Made by a program: the position numbers and the translations under genes
Part shown: positions 1 to 7,800 of the stretch, in pieces
Position numbering within the stretch: the first letter of the stretch is position 1
How the letters are laid out: every line of letters starts with the position of its first letter
The notes under the pieces: generated by a model
Seen by the model: the letters and a program-made list of their open reading frames with translations, nothing else
Databases searched by the model: none
What the model was told of the DNA's origin: nothing
Source: a bacterium
Lineage (GTDB): Bacteria > Bacillota > Bacilli > Lactobacillales > Streptococcaceae
Reading direction: 5' to 3'
Length of the DNA: 64,000 nt
NCBI GenBank assembly: GCA_905221455.1
Contig: CAJNDF010000003.1
Span: 62,001 to 126,000 of the forward strand

Positions 1-43
1 GCGACGCTGACGTGGTTTGAATTTGATTTTCGAAGAGTATTAA
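1..43 (-). repeat. BOX element, right-end part (cut by window edge)
   Basis: The first bases read GCGACGCTGACGTGGTTTGA and then continue into the BOX end TTTTCGAAGAGTATTA. This contains part of the well-known BOXA1R primer sequence, so it is the boxA end of a streptococcal BOX element lying in reverse orientation. The rest lies outside the window. Its terminal TTA (40-42) is, on the minus strand, the TAA stop codon of queE. Confidence 0.85.
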
Positions 44-756
44 ACACCGCGTTGGTTATCGTAGAGAAGGGTATGCAGTTGAGGAAGGACACGGACATTG
101 CCCCAGCTATCGTCAGCAGCGACGCGTTCCCAGAGTTCTTTGAGGCGATCCAGTTGGTCTTGGACAATATTGCCTGTAGCCTTGGGCTCAGGATTTCCAG
201 CCGATAAGAAGAGAACATCTGGTTGGTAGCGTTCTTGAATTCCTTTGGCAAAAGCCAAATCGACATCGTCAAAGACAGGAATTTTAAAGGTGACTTTATC
301 TGGATCCAATTGGGAAACGATAAAGTCTAAGGTCTCGAAGTTGACCTCCATCTTGGATGAAGGAGGTTTGGGGCTGAGAGTAACCTGGTCGATATCTTTT
401 AACCAATTTTGCCAGCGGGATCCTTGGGTCTCAACAGCCAGAGTGACACCACGTTCCTTGAGTTTGGTTACTAGCTCAGCCATGTTGGCTGCTAGGATGG
501 CAGGATTTCCCCCAGATAGGGTGACATAGTCGTAGCTCCCTAGTTTATCCAACTCAGCAATGACTTCGTCAGCCGTCATGCGAGTTGGTTTTTCAGAACC
601 ATCCCAAGTGAAGGCAGAGTCGCACCAGTCGCAGTGGTAGTCGCAACCGGCAGTGCGGACAAACATGGTTTTCTGCCCGATTGCACGGCCTTCACCTTGA
701 AAGGTTGGGCCAAAAATTTCTAGAACTGGTAGCTTGAGGACACGCTCCCTAGTCAT
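40..756 (-). CDS. queE: 7-carboxy-7-deazaguanine synthase
   Basis: Radical-SAM enzyme of queuosine/7-deazaguanine biosynthesis; it converts 6-carboxy-tetrahydropterin to 7-carboxy-7-deazaguanine (family knowledge). The 238-residue product has a CxxxCxxC iron-sulfur motif at C38, C42 and C45, preceded by a GPTFQGEG segment typical of QueE, and an LSGGNPA segment further on. It is the last gene of queC-queD-queE and its start overlaps the end of queD by 8 bases, so translation is probably coupled. The stop codon TAA at 42-40 is formed by the end of a BOX repeat, so the natural C-terminus may have been set by that insertion. Recognition is secure. Confidence 0.95.
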   Translation of the reverse strand: MTRERVLKLPVLEIFGPTFQGEGRAIGQKTMFVRTAGCDYHCDWCDSAFTWDGSEKPTRMTADEVIAELDKLGSYDYVTLSGGNPAILAANMAELVTKLKERGVTLAVETQGSRWQNWLKDIDQVTLSPKPPSSKMEVNFETLDFIVSQLDPDKVTFKIPVFDDVDLAFAKGIQERYQPDVLFLSAGNPEPKATGNIVQDQLDRLKELWERVAADDSWGNVRVLPQLHTLLYDNQRGV

Positions 757-1192
757 CTAACCACTCCCGTCTAAACTCCGCAAAGGCAGTCGGAGTTTCA
801 TAGAGGCGAACGTATTCCAAACGGAGACCGCGTTCGTCGGGCAACTCTTGACTCATGGTTTGGAAAATCCAGTAAACCATATTTTCAGCAGTCGTGTTCA
901 TATAAGGCAGGGTTTCATTGAGATAGCGATGATCCAAGTGGGGCTCTAAGTAGTTCTTGTAGATCGCTTTGATGTCTCCAAAATCGTAGGCCATGCCCCG
1001 TTCATCTAAAAATCCACTGACAGCAATCTGCAGATGATAAGTGTGGCCGTGCAGGGATTTGCATTTCCCTTCATAGTGAAAGAGGTGGTGGGCAGCATCG
1101 AAGGTAAATTCTTTTGATACCAAGGTTCTGTGAGGATTGTAGACAAGAGACTCCCCAGTTTCCTGTTTGATTTCTTTGGGTGCAAAAAACAT
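749..1192 (-). CDS. queD: 6-carboxy-5,6,7,8-tetrahydropterin synthase
   Basis: QueD makes 6-carboxytetrahydropterin from dihydroneopterin triphosphate, the first committed queuosine step. The 147-residue protein has the zinc-binding histidines of the family (AHHL near the N-terminus and LHGHTY) and the nearby cysteine in GKCKSLHGH. I start it at the ATG at 1192 (MFFAPKEI); an upstream in-frame ATG at 1258 would lie inside queC and has no support. The queC stop and the queD start share a base in TAATG, so the two are translationally coupled. Confidence 0.95.
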   Translation of the reverse strand: MFFAPKEIKQETGESLVYNPHRTLVSKEFTFDAAHHLFHYEGKCKSLHGHTYHLQIAVSGFLDERGMAYDFGDIKAIYKNYLEPHLDHRYLNETLPYMNTTAENMVYWIFQTMSQELPDERGLRLEYVRLYETPTAFAEFRREWLDD

Positions 1193-1845
1193 TAGCTCTC
1201 TCCTTTCTGTGAGAGATAAACATCTAAACCATGTTGACGTAGGTGGCAGGCTGGGCAATCGCCACAGCCACTGCCGATAATTCCATTGTAGCAGGTTAAG
1301 GTCTTCTCACGAACATAGTCAAAGGCACCGAGTTGGTCAGCTAATTCCCAAGTTTCAGCCTTGTCCAGCCACATGAGAGGCGTTTGGATAACGAAGTCGT
1401 AATCCATAGCAAGGTTGAGGGTGACATTAAGAGATTTGACAAAGACATCCCGGCAGTCAGGGTAGCCTGAGAAGTCGGTCTCGCAGACACCTGTCACGAT
1501 ATCTTTAATGCCTCGTTGCTTAGCAAGAACTGCCGCAAAGGACAGAAAGAGGTGGTTGCGACCGTCAACGAAGGTATTGGGAAGCTCTCCCTCTTTTTGC
1601 TCAATCTCCATATCAGAGGTCAGGGCATTTTCAGTGATTTGCCCCAGCAGAGACATATCTAAGATGTGATGACGAATCCCCTGTTCCTTAGCGATTTCTT
1701 GGGCAACTTGAATTTCGAGATGATGACGTTGACCATAGGCAAAGGTGACAGCTTCGACTGTTTCATAATGTTTTTTAGCCCAAAAGAGGCAGGTTGTAGA
1801 ATCTTGACCGCCACTAAAGACGACCAAGGCTGATTGACGTTTCAT
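1192..1845 (-). CDS. queC: 7-cyano-7-deazaguanine synthase
   Basis: QueC converts 7-carboxy-7-deazaguanine to preQ0 with ATP and ammonia. The 217-residue protein has the PP-loop SGGQDS close to the N-terminus and a C-terminal zinc cluster (TCYNG followed by GCGDCPAC). The start is the ATG at 1845, with a GGAGTACT ribosome site just upstream; a longer reading to 1884 would run back into the leader. It is the first gene of the que operon and lies behind a 119-base leader with mutually exclusive hairpins, so expression is probably attenuated by a metabolite. Confidence 0.95.
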   Translation of the reverse strand: MKRQSALVVFSGGQDSTTCLFWAKKHYETVEAVTFAYGQRHHLEIQVAQEIAKEQGIRHHILDMSLLGQITENALTSDMEIEQKEGELPNTFVDGRNHLFLSFAAVLAKQRGIKDIVTGVCETDFSGYPDCRDVFVKSLNVTLNLAMDYDFVIQTPLMWLDKAETWELADQLGAFDYVREKTLTCYNGIIGSGCGDCPACHLRQHGLDVYLSQKGES

Positions 1846-1964
1846 AGTACTCCTTCCAAAATGGGAAATGTTCAGAGCACGCAAAAAGCTCCCATGAGGG
1901 AGCTAAAAAATACCAAGTCAAGGTTTTTTTTAGCGATGGCATGTCCCAAACATCGTAATATTCT
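1846..1964 (-). promoter_or_regulatory. que operon leader: candidate riboswitch with terminator/antiterminator
   Basis: On the minus strand the leader holds three elements in order. (1) A 5-bp stem CGATG/CATCG (1955-1951 with 1938-1934), followed by an A-rich stretch as in preQ1-I aptamers. (2) A 13-bp stem with one mismatch, pairing 1934-1922 with 1914-1902. (3) An intrinsic terminator AGCTCCC-TCAT-GGGAGCT plus five Us (1904-1887, U-run to 1883). Stems 2 and 3 share bases 1902-1904, so they exclude each other. The A-rich tail of the possible aptamer is the 5' arm of the antiterminator. preQ1 is the likely ligand by genomic context, but the loop does not fit the canonical preQ1-I or preQ1-II consensus as I know it. 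Confidence 0.55.
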
Positions 1965-1970
1965 ATCTAC

Positions 1971-1999
1971 AGTCTAGCATATTTTTTGAAAAATGGCAA
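1971..1999 (-). promoter_or_regulatory. que operon promoter
   Basis: On the minus strand TTGCCA (1999-1994), a 17-base spacer and TAGACT (1976-1971), with a TGC extended -10 element. It would start transcription near 1964, giving a leader of about 119 bases before queC. Confidence 0.6.
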
Positions 2000-2012
2000 A
2001 GGGCAAGAAAAA

Positions 2013-2039
2013 AGAGACCAAAGAAAGTACTTGGTCTCT
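2013..2039 (-). terminator. trxA terminator
   Basis: Nine-bp inverted repeat AGAGACCAA/TTGGTCTCT followed on the minus strand by a run of Ts. It lies just after the trxA stop codon. Confidence 0.85.
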
Positions 2040-2046
2040 AGTTTGA

Positions 2047-2361
2047 TTAGCTCAATTCAGCAACGATGGCCTTGATTTGTTCTGCTGTATGAACACCAGC
2101 AACTTGTTTCACAACTTGGCCGTCTTTTTTGAAGAGAAGAGTTGGGATAGACATGATTCCAAAAGCACGAGCTGTGTTTGGATTTTCATCCACGTCCATT
2201 TTAACGATTTTCAAAACATCTTCTGAAAGTTCTTCAGACAATTTATCTAAGATTGGACCTTGCATACGACATGGACCACACCAAGTTGCCCAGAAGTCTA
2301 CCAAGACCAAACCGTCTTTTGTTTCTTGTTCGAATGTTGCATCTGTAATTGCTTTTGCCAT
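2047..2361 (-). CDS. trxA: thioredoxin
   Basis: Small cytoplasmic disulfide reductase of 104 residues with the classic WCGPC active site (C28 and C31) and the conserved cis-Pro segment SIPTLLF. It transfers electrons from thioredoxin reductase to ribonucleotide reductase, peroxiredoxins and other targets. It is the second gene after the 73-residue DUF4649 gene, 15 bases downstream, and is followed by a strong terminator. An operator-like sequence shared with the adjacent marR promoter lies just upstream of the operon promoter, so redox or drug-responsive control by that regulator is an inference. Confidence 0.97.
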   Translation of the reverse strand: MAKAITDATFEQETKDGLVLVDFWATWCGPCRMQGPILDKLSEELSEDVLKIVKMDVDENPNTARAFGIMSIPTLLFKKDGQVVKQVAGVHTAEQIKAIVAELS

Positions 2362-2376
2362 TGTATTTCTCCTTTT

Positions 2377-2598
2377 TTAGTTATATTGGCTTAAATCTTG
2401 TTTCATGAGATAGAAGAAGACATCTCCATAAGTCCCATGGTAGTCCAAATCATGACCGTTGTAAGTCAATTTTTGGACAGGGTAGTAGTCTGCGACGCCG
2501 ATAAGGCAAGCTTGTTGCGAACGATCAAAGTCTTCATAAGACTCGAAAGTCACAGTTCTTTCGTTCTTACTGGCATCTAGATAGGTAATTTCAATCAT
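2377..2598 (-). CDS. DUF4649 family small protein
   Basis: A 73-residue protein beginning MIEITYLDASKNERTV; it resembles the streptococcal DUF4649 family, for which I know no function. It is acidic and soluble, with no signal peptide or membrane segment. The start has a good AAGGAG site. It is co-transcribed with trxA, which suggests, but does not prove, a link with thiol-redox metabolism. Confidence 0.85.
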   Translation of the reverse strand: MIEITYLDASKNERTVTFESYEDFDRSQQACLIGVADYYPVQKLTYNGHDLDYHGTYGDVFFYLMKQDLSQYN

Positions 2599-2629
2599 TT
2601 AAAAAACTCCTTTGTTTAATGATGACTTT

Positions 2630-2658
2630 ATTTTACTCCTTGCAAAAGAGAATGTCAA
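2630..2658 (-). promoter_or_regulatory. promoter of the DUF4649-trxA operon
   Basis: Near-perfect sigma-70 promoter on the minus strand: TTGACA (2658-2653), 17-base spacer, TAAAAT (2635-2630). Confidence 0.85.
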
Positions 2659-2667
2659 GAAAAATGA

Positions 2668-2679
2668 TTGCGCACGCAA
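2668..2679. promoter_or_regulatory. MarR-type operator upstream of the trxA promoter
   Basis: TTGCGCACGCAA, an inverted repeat with arms TTGC/GCAA, lies nine bases upstream of the -35 of the DUF4649-trxA promoter and just downstream of marR. The same site with one base changed (TTGCGCATGCAA) overlaps the marR promoter at 3153-3164, with the shared flank GAT before the site. This suggests that the MarR protein binds both. Confidence 0.6.
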
Positions 2680-2698
2680 CTTTTTTTCTAAAATTATC

Positions 2699-3079
2699 TT
2701 AAAGCAAGAAATCCAAACCTGTTTCCAAGCTTTCTTCGACAGCCTTTTGTAGTGAGGCCAGTGTCTTTTGCCCATCACTTGTCAGGCAGATAAAACTAGA
2801 GCGTCTATCTTGATCGCAACATCTGCGACTGAGTAGACCGCAATTTTTAGCTTCTAAACGAGCCACCATCCGAGAAACAGCGCTCGGGCTCAGATGAAGT
2901 TTATCTGGCAGGTCAATCTGGCGTAGAGATTTTTCTTGGGCCAAGTCCAGATAGTAGAGCAGGTAAAACTCTTTCAAGGTCAGCCTTTGGTCACTCTGCT
3001 GGGCAATGGTCTCTTCCAAGAGACCTTCAATTTCTTTCTGACGCCGATTGAAGTCAAACCATTTTTCCAAATAGGTCAT
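2699..3079 (-). CDS. MarR-family transcriptional regulator
   Basis: A 126-residue winged-helix regulator: helices, then a recognition region LRQIDLPDKLHLSPSAVSRM and a wing with CDQDRRSSF, typical of MarR proteins that bind palindromic DNA as dimers and release it on binding small aromatics or oxidants. The start is the ATG at 3079 with a strong AAAGGAG site; the longer form to 3127 has no ribosome site. Two cysteines (RRCCDQD) sit beside the wing and could be redox sensors, which is an inference. Operator-like sites are at its own promoter and at the trxA promoter. Confidence 0.9.
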   Translation of the reverse strand: MTYLEKWFDFNRRQKEIEGLLEETIAQQSDQRLTLKEFYLLYYLDLAQEKSLRQIDLPDKLHLSPSAVSRMVARLEAKNCGLLSRRCCDQDRRSSFICLTSDGQKTLASLQKAVEESLETGLDFLL

Positions 3080-3152
3080 AGTATCTCCTTTCTTTTTAGA
3101 ATTATAAATAGAAGAAAGTCCATTCACGGACGATCTCTACATCACAAGATGA

Positions 3153-3195
3153 TTGCGCATGCAATAATTATACTACTTTTCAAGAAGGCTGGCAA
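3153..3195 (-). promoter_or_regulatory. marR promoter with overlapping operator
   Basis: Minus-strand TTGCCA (3195-3190), 17-base spacer, TATAAT (3172-3167). The inverted repeat TTGCGCATGCAA at 3153-3164 follows the -10 directly and would cover the start site, as expected for autorepression. Confidence 0.7.
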
Positions 3196-3300
3196 GAAAG
3201 ATGCTGAAATCTTTTATCCTAAATTACGCCTGTTTTCACTGGTCTGTAATTGCCTGTATCCCCTTTCTTCTCAAACTTTCATCAACTCTTGTGTATTTCC

Positions 3301-3328
3301 TTGAAATTTTCTGAAAAAAGAGTAAACT
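3301..3328 (+). promoter_or_regulatory. lrgAB promoter
   Basis: TTGAAA (3301-3306), 16-base spacer, TAAACT (3323-3328), about 30 bases before the lrgA start. Confidence 0.55.
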
Positions 3329-3361
3329 GGTATGCAAGAAGTCTATTTCGTGGAGTTTAGG

Positions 3362-3736
3362 ATGAAATTATATGTTCAATTAATGATTCTCTTTGTGATT
3401 TCTCTAATCGGAGAGGGGATCTCTAGTTTCTTTCATTTGCCCATACCCGGCAGTATTATCGGTTTGATTATTCTCTTTATAGCCCTACAATTCAAGTGGC
3501 TGAGAACCAGACATGTCAACATGGTGGGGAATTTTTTGCTGGCCAATATGACCATTCTCTTTTTGCCACCAGCAGTGGGAATCATGGAAAAGTTTGATGT
3601 GATTGCTCCCTATCTTTTGCCAATTGTTTTGATTATCTTTTTTGCAGCTGTTATCAATATTATCCTCATAGCCTTGGTAGTTCAGTTTATCAAACGACGG
3701 TTTGAGGGAGATTATGAGAAAGGAGATGCCAAATGA
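3362..3736 (+). CDS. lrgA: LrgA/CidA-family membrane protein (holin-like)
   Basis: Small integral membrane protein of 124 residues with about four hydrophobic segments and the family motif PGSIIGLIILF. LrgA/CidA proteins are holin- or antiholin-like factors that affect murein hydrolase export and lysis; in some streptococci LrgAB is linked to pyruvate uptake (family knowledge). I start at the ATG at 3362 (MKLYVQLM), preceded by GGAG. It overlaps the start of lrgB by four bases, the typical arrangement. CidA versus LrgA cannot be decided from sequence alone. Confidence 0.9.
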   Translation: MKLYVQLMILFVISLIGEGISSFFHLPIPGSIIGLIILFIALQFKWLRTRHVNMVGNFLLANMTILFLPPAVGIMEKFDVIAPYLLPIVLIIFFAAVINIILIALVVQFIKRRFEGDYEKGDAK

Positions 3737-4428
3737 GTGAATTTGTTTCCAATCCCCTGTTTGGGCTTGCCCTGTCTATCCTAGCTTATCTAGTAGGAAT
3801 GCTGATTTACAGACGTTTTCCCCATCCATTGACAACGCCCTTGCTTTTGTCAGCTGTTTTCATTATCATCTTTCTAAAGGTGACGGGGATTTCTTACCAA
3901 GATTACTACCAAGGTGGGGTTTATCTGAATAACTTGATTGTCCCATCGACCGTGGCTCTAGGGATTCCGCTTTACAAGAGTTTTCACTTGATGAAGCACC
4001 ATGCTCGTAGTATTCTCTTTGGAAGTCTGTTAGCTGTAGTGGTTAATACCTCTTTCACAGCCCTTGTGGCTAAAATCTTTGGCATGGACTTTTTCCTAGC
4101 CATTTCTCTCTTTCCTAAGTCAGTGACAACCGCTATGGCAGTGGGAATTACAGAAAAATTGCAAGGCTTGACCACCGTGACCTTGGTTGTTGTAGTGGCG
4201 ACTGGGATTTTAACCAGTGTTATCGGACCAACCCTTTTGAAGTGGTTGAAAATTGACGATCCAGTAGCAGTTGGGCTTTCCCTCGGTGGAACAGGCCATG
4301 CTGTCGGAACAGGAACAGCCTTTCGATACGGCTCTGTAGCAGGAGCTATGGGTGGCTTGGCTATCGGTGTTACAGGTATTCTCTATGTCTTTGTTAGCCC
4401 TATTGTAGCTAGTTTGATATTGAGTTAA
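3733..4428 (+). CDS. lrgB: LrgB/CidB-family membrane protein
   Basis: A 231-residue multi-spanning membrane protein, partner of LrgA in a holin-like or metabolite-transport complex. Recognisable segments are NNLIVPSTVALGIPLY, ISLFPKSVTTAMAVGI and GGTGHAVGTGTAFRYG, the last a signature of the family. The ATG overlaps the lrgA stop (ATGA), so the two are translationally coupled. Its TAA stop at 4426-4428 lies at the very edge of a BOX repeat. Confidence 0.95.
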   Translation: MSEFVSNPLFGLALSILAYLVGMLIYRRFPHPLTTPLLLSAVFIIIFLKVTGISYQDYYQGGVYLNNLIVPSTVALGIPLYKSFHLMKHHARSILFGSLLAVVVNTSFTALVAKIFGMDFFLAISLFPKSVTTAMAVGITEKLQGLTTVTLVVVVATGILTSVIGPTLLKWLKIDDPVAVGLSLGGTGHAVGTGTAFRYGSVAGAMGGLAIGVTGILYVFVSPIVASLILS

Positions 4429-4579
4429 TACTCTTTGAAAATCTCTTCAAACCGCGTCAACGTCGCCTTGCCGTAGGTATGGTTACTGACTTCGTCAGTT
4501 CTATCCACAACCTCAAAACCATGTTTTGAGCAATCTACGGCTAGCTTTCTAGTTTGCTCTTTGATTTTCATTGAGTATA
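4428..4579 (+). repeat. BOX element, A-B-C type
   Basis: About 152 bp beginning ATACTCTTTGAAAATC and ending TGATTTTCATTGAGTATA, with the boxA core CGTCAACGTCGCCTTGCCGTAG and an inner boxB hairpin around ACTGACTTCGTCAGT and AAAACCATGTTTTGAG. The length fits one A, one B and one C module. It fills the space between lrgB and the following terminator. Confidence 0.92.
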
Positions 4580-4580
4580 A

Positions 4581-4608
4581 AAAGCAAGGAATTTGGGTTC
4601 CTTGCTTT
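4581..4608. terminator. bidirectional terminator between lrgB/BOX and the ABC exporter gene
   Basis: Perfect 11-bp stem AAAGCAAGGAA/TTCCTTGCTTT with a six-base loop, A-rich on the left and T-ending on the right. It can serve the convergent lrgB and ABC transporter genes. Confidence 0.8.
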
Positions 4609-4631
4609 GTAAAATTGTATGTTATAGACTA

Positions 4632-6179
4632 TTACTTTTCTTTGCTTAAGTGAATGACTTGGTCGTAGTGTTTTAAGTCTTCCTCTGTGTAGTGGTGAAT
4701 GACTTCTATGACTGTTTGTGGTAGGGAGAAGAGCAAGTCACTAATCTTTCTGCTATTTTCAGAGTCAAGGTTGGCCTTAATCTCATCTGCTAAGATGAGT
4801 TGGCTATCGTGGTAGAGGGCGCGAGCAATTTCTAGGCGTTGTTTCTCGCCACCAGACAGCCTGTCATTGCTAAGCGTTCGATTTTTCAAATGTTCTAATC
4901 TTGTTTTTTTGAGGATATGATTTAAAGTCTCTGGATTTTTATCCAGTCCTAGAAGGATATTGTCTTCTAGAGAGAGCGTGTCAAAGTAATGGCTATCTTG
5001 GAGGATATAGGAACTAATGCCCGTGATTTCTTGACGGGACAGGTTTTGACCAGCAAAGCTAATCTGCCCACTTGTCGGTGTCTCTTCTCCATGAATGATA
5101 TTGAGCAGGGTTGTCTTACCAGAGCCACTTTCCCCGATAATGGCAATTTTTTCTCCATGCTTGATGTGCATGGAAATCGGAGATAAGAGGTTATTTCCCT
5201 CTTTTTCTAGGGAGATATTGTCAAGTTGGATAGGGAAAATATTTTCTATGCTTCTAGGCGAGATGGAGCCAGACTGGTCCAAAAGTTTTTGGTATTTGTT
5301 GAGAAGAGTTCGAGTCGCTTTTCGGGTGTTGGTAAAGTAGGCCAACTCTTGGAATTGATAGCCAATATTATGGCAAACCAGATAGATGGCCACAAAACTC
5401 GCCGCATCTAAATAATTATAGTAGGTCATAAAGCCACCGATGACGATTGGTGTGACAGAACAAAAGGCATCGATGCTATTGATCAAGAGACTGTTTAAAG
5501 TTCGTTGCTTTTCATAGTTGATTTCGGTATCTAGACTGGTTTGTAATTGCTTTTGATAGCGAGCAAAAAAGTAGTCTTGCCCCTGATAATGGCGAATTTG
5601 TTGGCTACCACCAATAAAATTTGTCAAGCTTGCTAAGTAGCTCTGGTTAACAGTGGACCTCTTTTCAGAAAGTGAATCCAAGCGCTTGGATCCGATAGCA
5701 CTGCAGAGGACAGGAAAGGAGTAGAAGAGGATGAAAATCAAGCCCAGGTAAAAATTGGTCCATAGGGCATAGAGAATGGACACAGTGGTAAAACCCAGAG
5801 AAGAAATGATGATAACCGTTGGCTCGATATAGCTTTCTTCTAGTTGCTTGACGTCGTTTTCTAGGTCAGACAAAATATCCTTTTCATCAATATCATAACT
5901 GTTTAAAAATCGCTTGAAAATAGCACTCTTGATTCCATACTTGAAATCAGTAATCAAACGGGCGTAGTAATAGCGTTTCCCAGCCAAACCTAGTAAGAGA
6001 ATGAGATTACCAAGGATTCCTAAAATCAAAACTTTCCAAAGAAGGCCTAGCTCTTGATTGGTAAAACTAGCAACAATATTCTGAACAAGGGCTGGCGTGA
6101 TAATCGCTTCCAGCCAAGTAATGGCAATAGAAAAGAAGTAAAGTACGAGGTGTTTCTTAGCAACAAATCTTCTCAGCAT
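4632..6179 (-). CDS. ABC transporter, fused permease and ATP-binding protein
   Basis: A 515-residue half-transporter of the exporter class: an N-terminal six-helix membrane domain (residues about 15-300) followed by an ATPase with Walker A GESGSGKT, Q-loop ILQDSHYF, signature LSGGEKQRLEIARAL and Walker B LILADE. The residue after the Walker B glutamate is I rather than the usual P or A, and the D-loop reads ANLD. It would act as a homodimer or with an unseen partner; the substrate is unknown. It stands alone between terminators, with an AAGGAGG ribosome site. Confidence 0.88.
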   Translation of the reverse strand: MLRRFVAKKHLVLYFFSIAITWLEAIITPALVQNIVASFTNQELGLLWKVLILGILGNLILLLGLAGKRYYYARLITDFKYGIKSAIFKRFLNSYDIDEKDILSDLENDVKQLEESYIEPTVIIISSLGFTTVSILYALWTNFYLGLIFILFYSFPVLCSAIGSKRLDSLSEKRSTVNQSYLASLTNFIGGSQQIRHYQGQDYFFARYQKQLQTSLDTEINYEKQRTLNSLLINSIDAFCSVTPIVIGGFMTYYNYLDAASFVAIYLVCHNIGYQFQELAYFTNTRKATRTLLNKYQKLLDQSGSISPRSIENIFPIQLDNISLEKEGNNLLSPISMHIKHGEKIAIIGESGSGKTTLLNIIHGEETPTSGQISFAGQNLSRQEITGISSYILQDSHYFDTLSLEDNILLGLDKNPETLNHILKKTRLEHLKNRTLSNDRLSGGEKQRLEIARALYHDSQLILADEIKANLDSENSRKISDLLFSLPQTVIEVIHHYTEEDLKHYDQVIHLSKEK

Positions 6180-6284
6180 AAAGACTTGACCTCCTTATCG
6201 ATATACATGTAATCATGATTAAAGTTATTATACTCCTTTTTATTAAATACTTCATATAAAAATGTAGGTGTTGAAGACGAAAAA

Positions 6285-6311
6285 AGCCTAGCGAGTTATT
6301 GTCGCTAGACT
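6285..6311 (-). terminator. terminator of the GntR-ABC operon
   Basis: Inverted repeat AGCCTAGCGA/TCGCTAGACT with one mismatch, followed on the minus strand by a T-run, directly after the ABC-2 permease gene. Confidence 0.8.
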
Positions 6312-6317
6312 CTGAGA

Positions 6318-7085
6318 TTATTGCAAATTAACCTTGTTTTTCAAGATATAGTAGGTTCCGAGATAAAAGATAGCTATGAAAATGAGTTCTTCAAAAATGC
6401 CTGTACTTGCTCCCATATAGAAATTATCATTAAATCCTGCAAGTGAATTGACATAGAAGTTAGTACTGGTATTGAAGAAGACTTCAATAAATCCAATGAC
6501 GATTTGGATCCCAATGTAGGCTGCAACAGCGAGTGCTGTGCGGTATTCGTTGAAAAGTTGTCCGATGGAAATAGCCAAGTAGATGCAGAGGATTCCAGAA
6601 ATGGTATTTAGTAGGAAGGATAATCCCACAAGAGAGAGTTGAGGAAGGTATGTTCCTACAAGTGGAATAAAGTCATAATTTGACATCCATTCTGGAACCG
6701 TTATAGTCACAATAAGAAAAGCACTTAGAGCCAGTACAGCCGAGCTAAGTATAGACCAGATGAAGGCTCCGACTAATTTAGCTGTGATGATATAGTGCTC
6801 AGAAACTGGCAAGGTCAAAGTCAGATAGCCTTGGCGGTCATAGACACTACCTTTGAAGCGTTTGATAATCAAGAAAAGAGTTGAAATCCCAAGTGTAATT
6901 ATCAAGCCACCAAAGACGAGAGCTAGAAAGACAAATAGGAAAGGTTGGCTATCTTTGAAAGATACATAAGAATAGTAGTGTCCTTGCATTCCCAGAGGAA
7001 CGGAAAGGACTAGAACAGCAGCGTAGAGGGCTAAATACCACTTGTTAACATTTTTAAATTCGTAGCGAACTAAATTCCAAAACAT
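6318..7085 (-). CDS. ABC-2 type transporter permease
   Basis: A 255-residue membrane protein with about six hydrophobic segments starting MFWNLVRYEFKNVNKWYLALY, typical of ABC-2 permeases. It is the third gene of a GntR-ATPase-permease operon, 15 bases after the ATPase gene, so the two very likely form one transporter. Operons of this layout with YtrA-type regulators respond to cell-wall antibiotics in other Firmicutes; a role in envelope stress here is inference only. Confidence 0.88.
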   Translation of the reverse strand: MFWNLVRYEFKNVNKWYLALYAAVLVLSVPLGMQGHYYSYVSFKDSQPFLFVFLALVFGGLIITLGISTLFLIIKRFKGSVYDRQGYLTLTLPVSEHYIITAKLVGAFIWSILSSAVLALSAFLIVTITVPEWMSNYDFIPLVGTYLPQLSLVGLSFLLNTISGILCIYLAISIGQLFNEYRTALAVAAYIGIQIVIGFIEVFFNTSTNFYVNSLAGFNDNFYMGASTGIFEELIFIAIFYLGTYYILKNKVNLQ

Positions 7086-7100
7086 AATAATCTCCTTTGC

Positions 7101-7796
7101 TTAGGCCTTAAATTCCTGACGGAAGAGCTGGTCAATGGATTCACCAGACTCATAGCGAATATCATCTACATTTCCTTGACGGACGACTTTTCCGTCTTTG
7201 AGGAAGACAATTTCATCCAAGATTGGCTCGATATCAGAAATCAAGTGGGTAGAAATCAAAACGGTAGAAGTTGGGGAGTAGTTGTTGATAATGGTATTGA
7301 GGATATACTCACGGGCTGCTGGATCCACTCCACCAATGGGTTCGTCCAGAACGTAGAGGCGGGCATCACGGCTCATAACCAAAATCAGTTGTACCTTTTC
7401 CTTGTTTCCTTTTGATAATTTCTTGAGACGGCTATTTTCATCAATGCCAAGGTCTGCAAGTAGATGATGGGCGCGTTCAAGATTGAAATCTTTATAGAAG
7501 GTCTTGAAGTAGGTTAGGGCTTCTTTGACCTTCATTTGCTCATTGAGATAGGTTGTATCCGGCAAATAAGCTACGATAGCCTTGGTTGCTGGGCTTGGGT
7601 CCATGTCGTTGATAAGGACGCGTCCTTGATCTGGTTGCAAGAGGCCATTGATTAGTTTAATCAGGGTTGTTTTCCCTGAGCCGTTTGGTCCAAGGAGACC
7701 AACAATTTTTCCAGCTGGGATGTCAAGGGAAACATTTTCAAGGGCTGGGGTTGCTCCATATGATTTGGATACATTTTCAAATGCTAGTAATGACAT
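7101..7796 (-). CDS. ABC transporter ATP-binding protein
   Basis: A 231-residue ATPase with Walker A GPNGSGKT, signature LSKGNKEKVQLILVM (the LSKG variant common in ABC-2 drug or envelope-stress transporters), Walker B LYVLDEP and an H-loop in STHLISD. The start chosen is the ATG at 7796; its AAGGAG site lies inside the last codons of the GntR gene, four bases upstream, so the genes are tightly coupled. It energises the permease encoded next. Confidence 0.93.
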   Translation of the reverse strand: MSLLAFENVSKSYGATPALENVSLDIPAGKIVGLLGPNGSGKTTLIKLINGLLQPDQGRVLINDMDPSPATKAIVAYLPDTTYLNEQMKVKEALTYFKTFYKDFNLERAHHLLADLGIDENSRLKKLSKGNKEKVQLILVMSRDARLYVLDEPIGGVDPAAREYILNTIINNYSPTSTVLISTHLISDIEPILDEIVFLKDGKVVRQGNVDDIRYESGESIDQLFRQEFKA

Positions 7797-7800
7797 AGGC

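Noticed and set aside
1846..1964. Canonical preQ1-II (COG4708) riboswitch in the que leader
   Set aside because: CTTGGT is present but the matching ACCAAG and the later conserved stem are not in the required order, so I keep only the general switch interpretation.
4984..5340. Plus-strand frames inside the ABC exporter gene
   Set aside because: They oppose the conserved ATPase motifs on the minus strand and have no starts or sites of their own.
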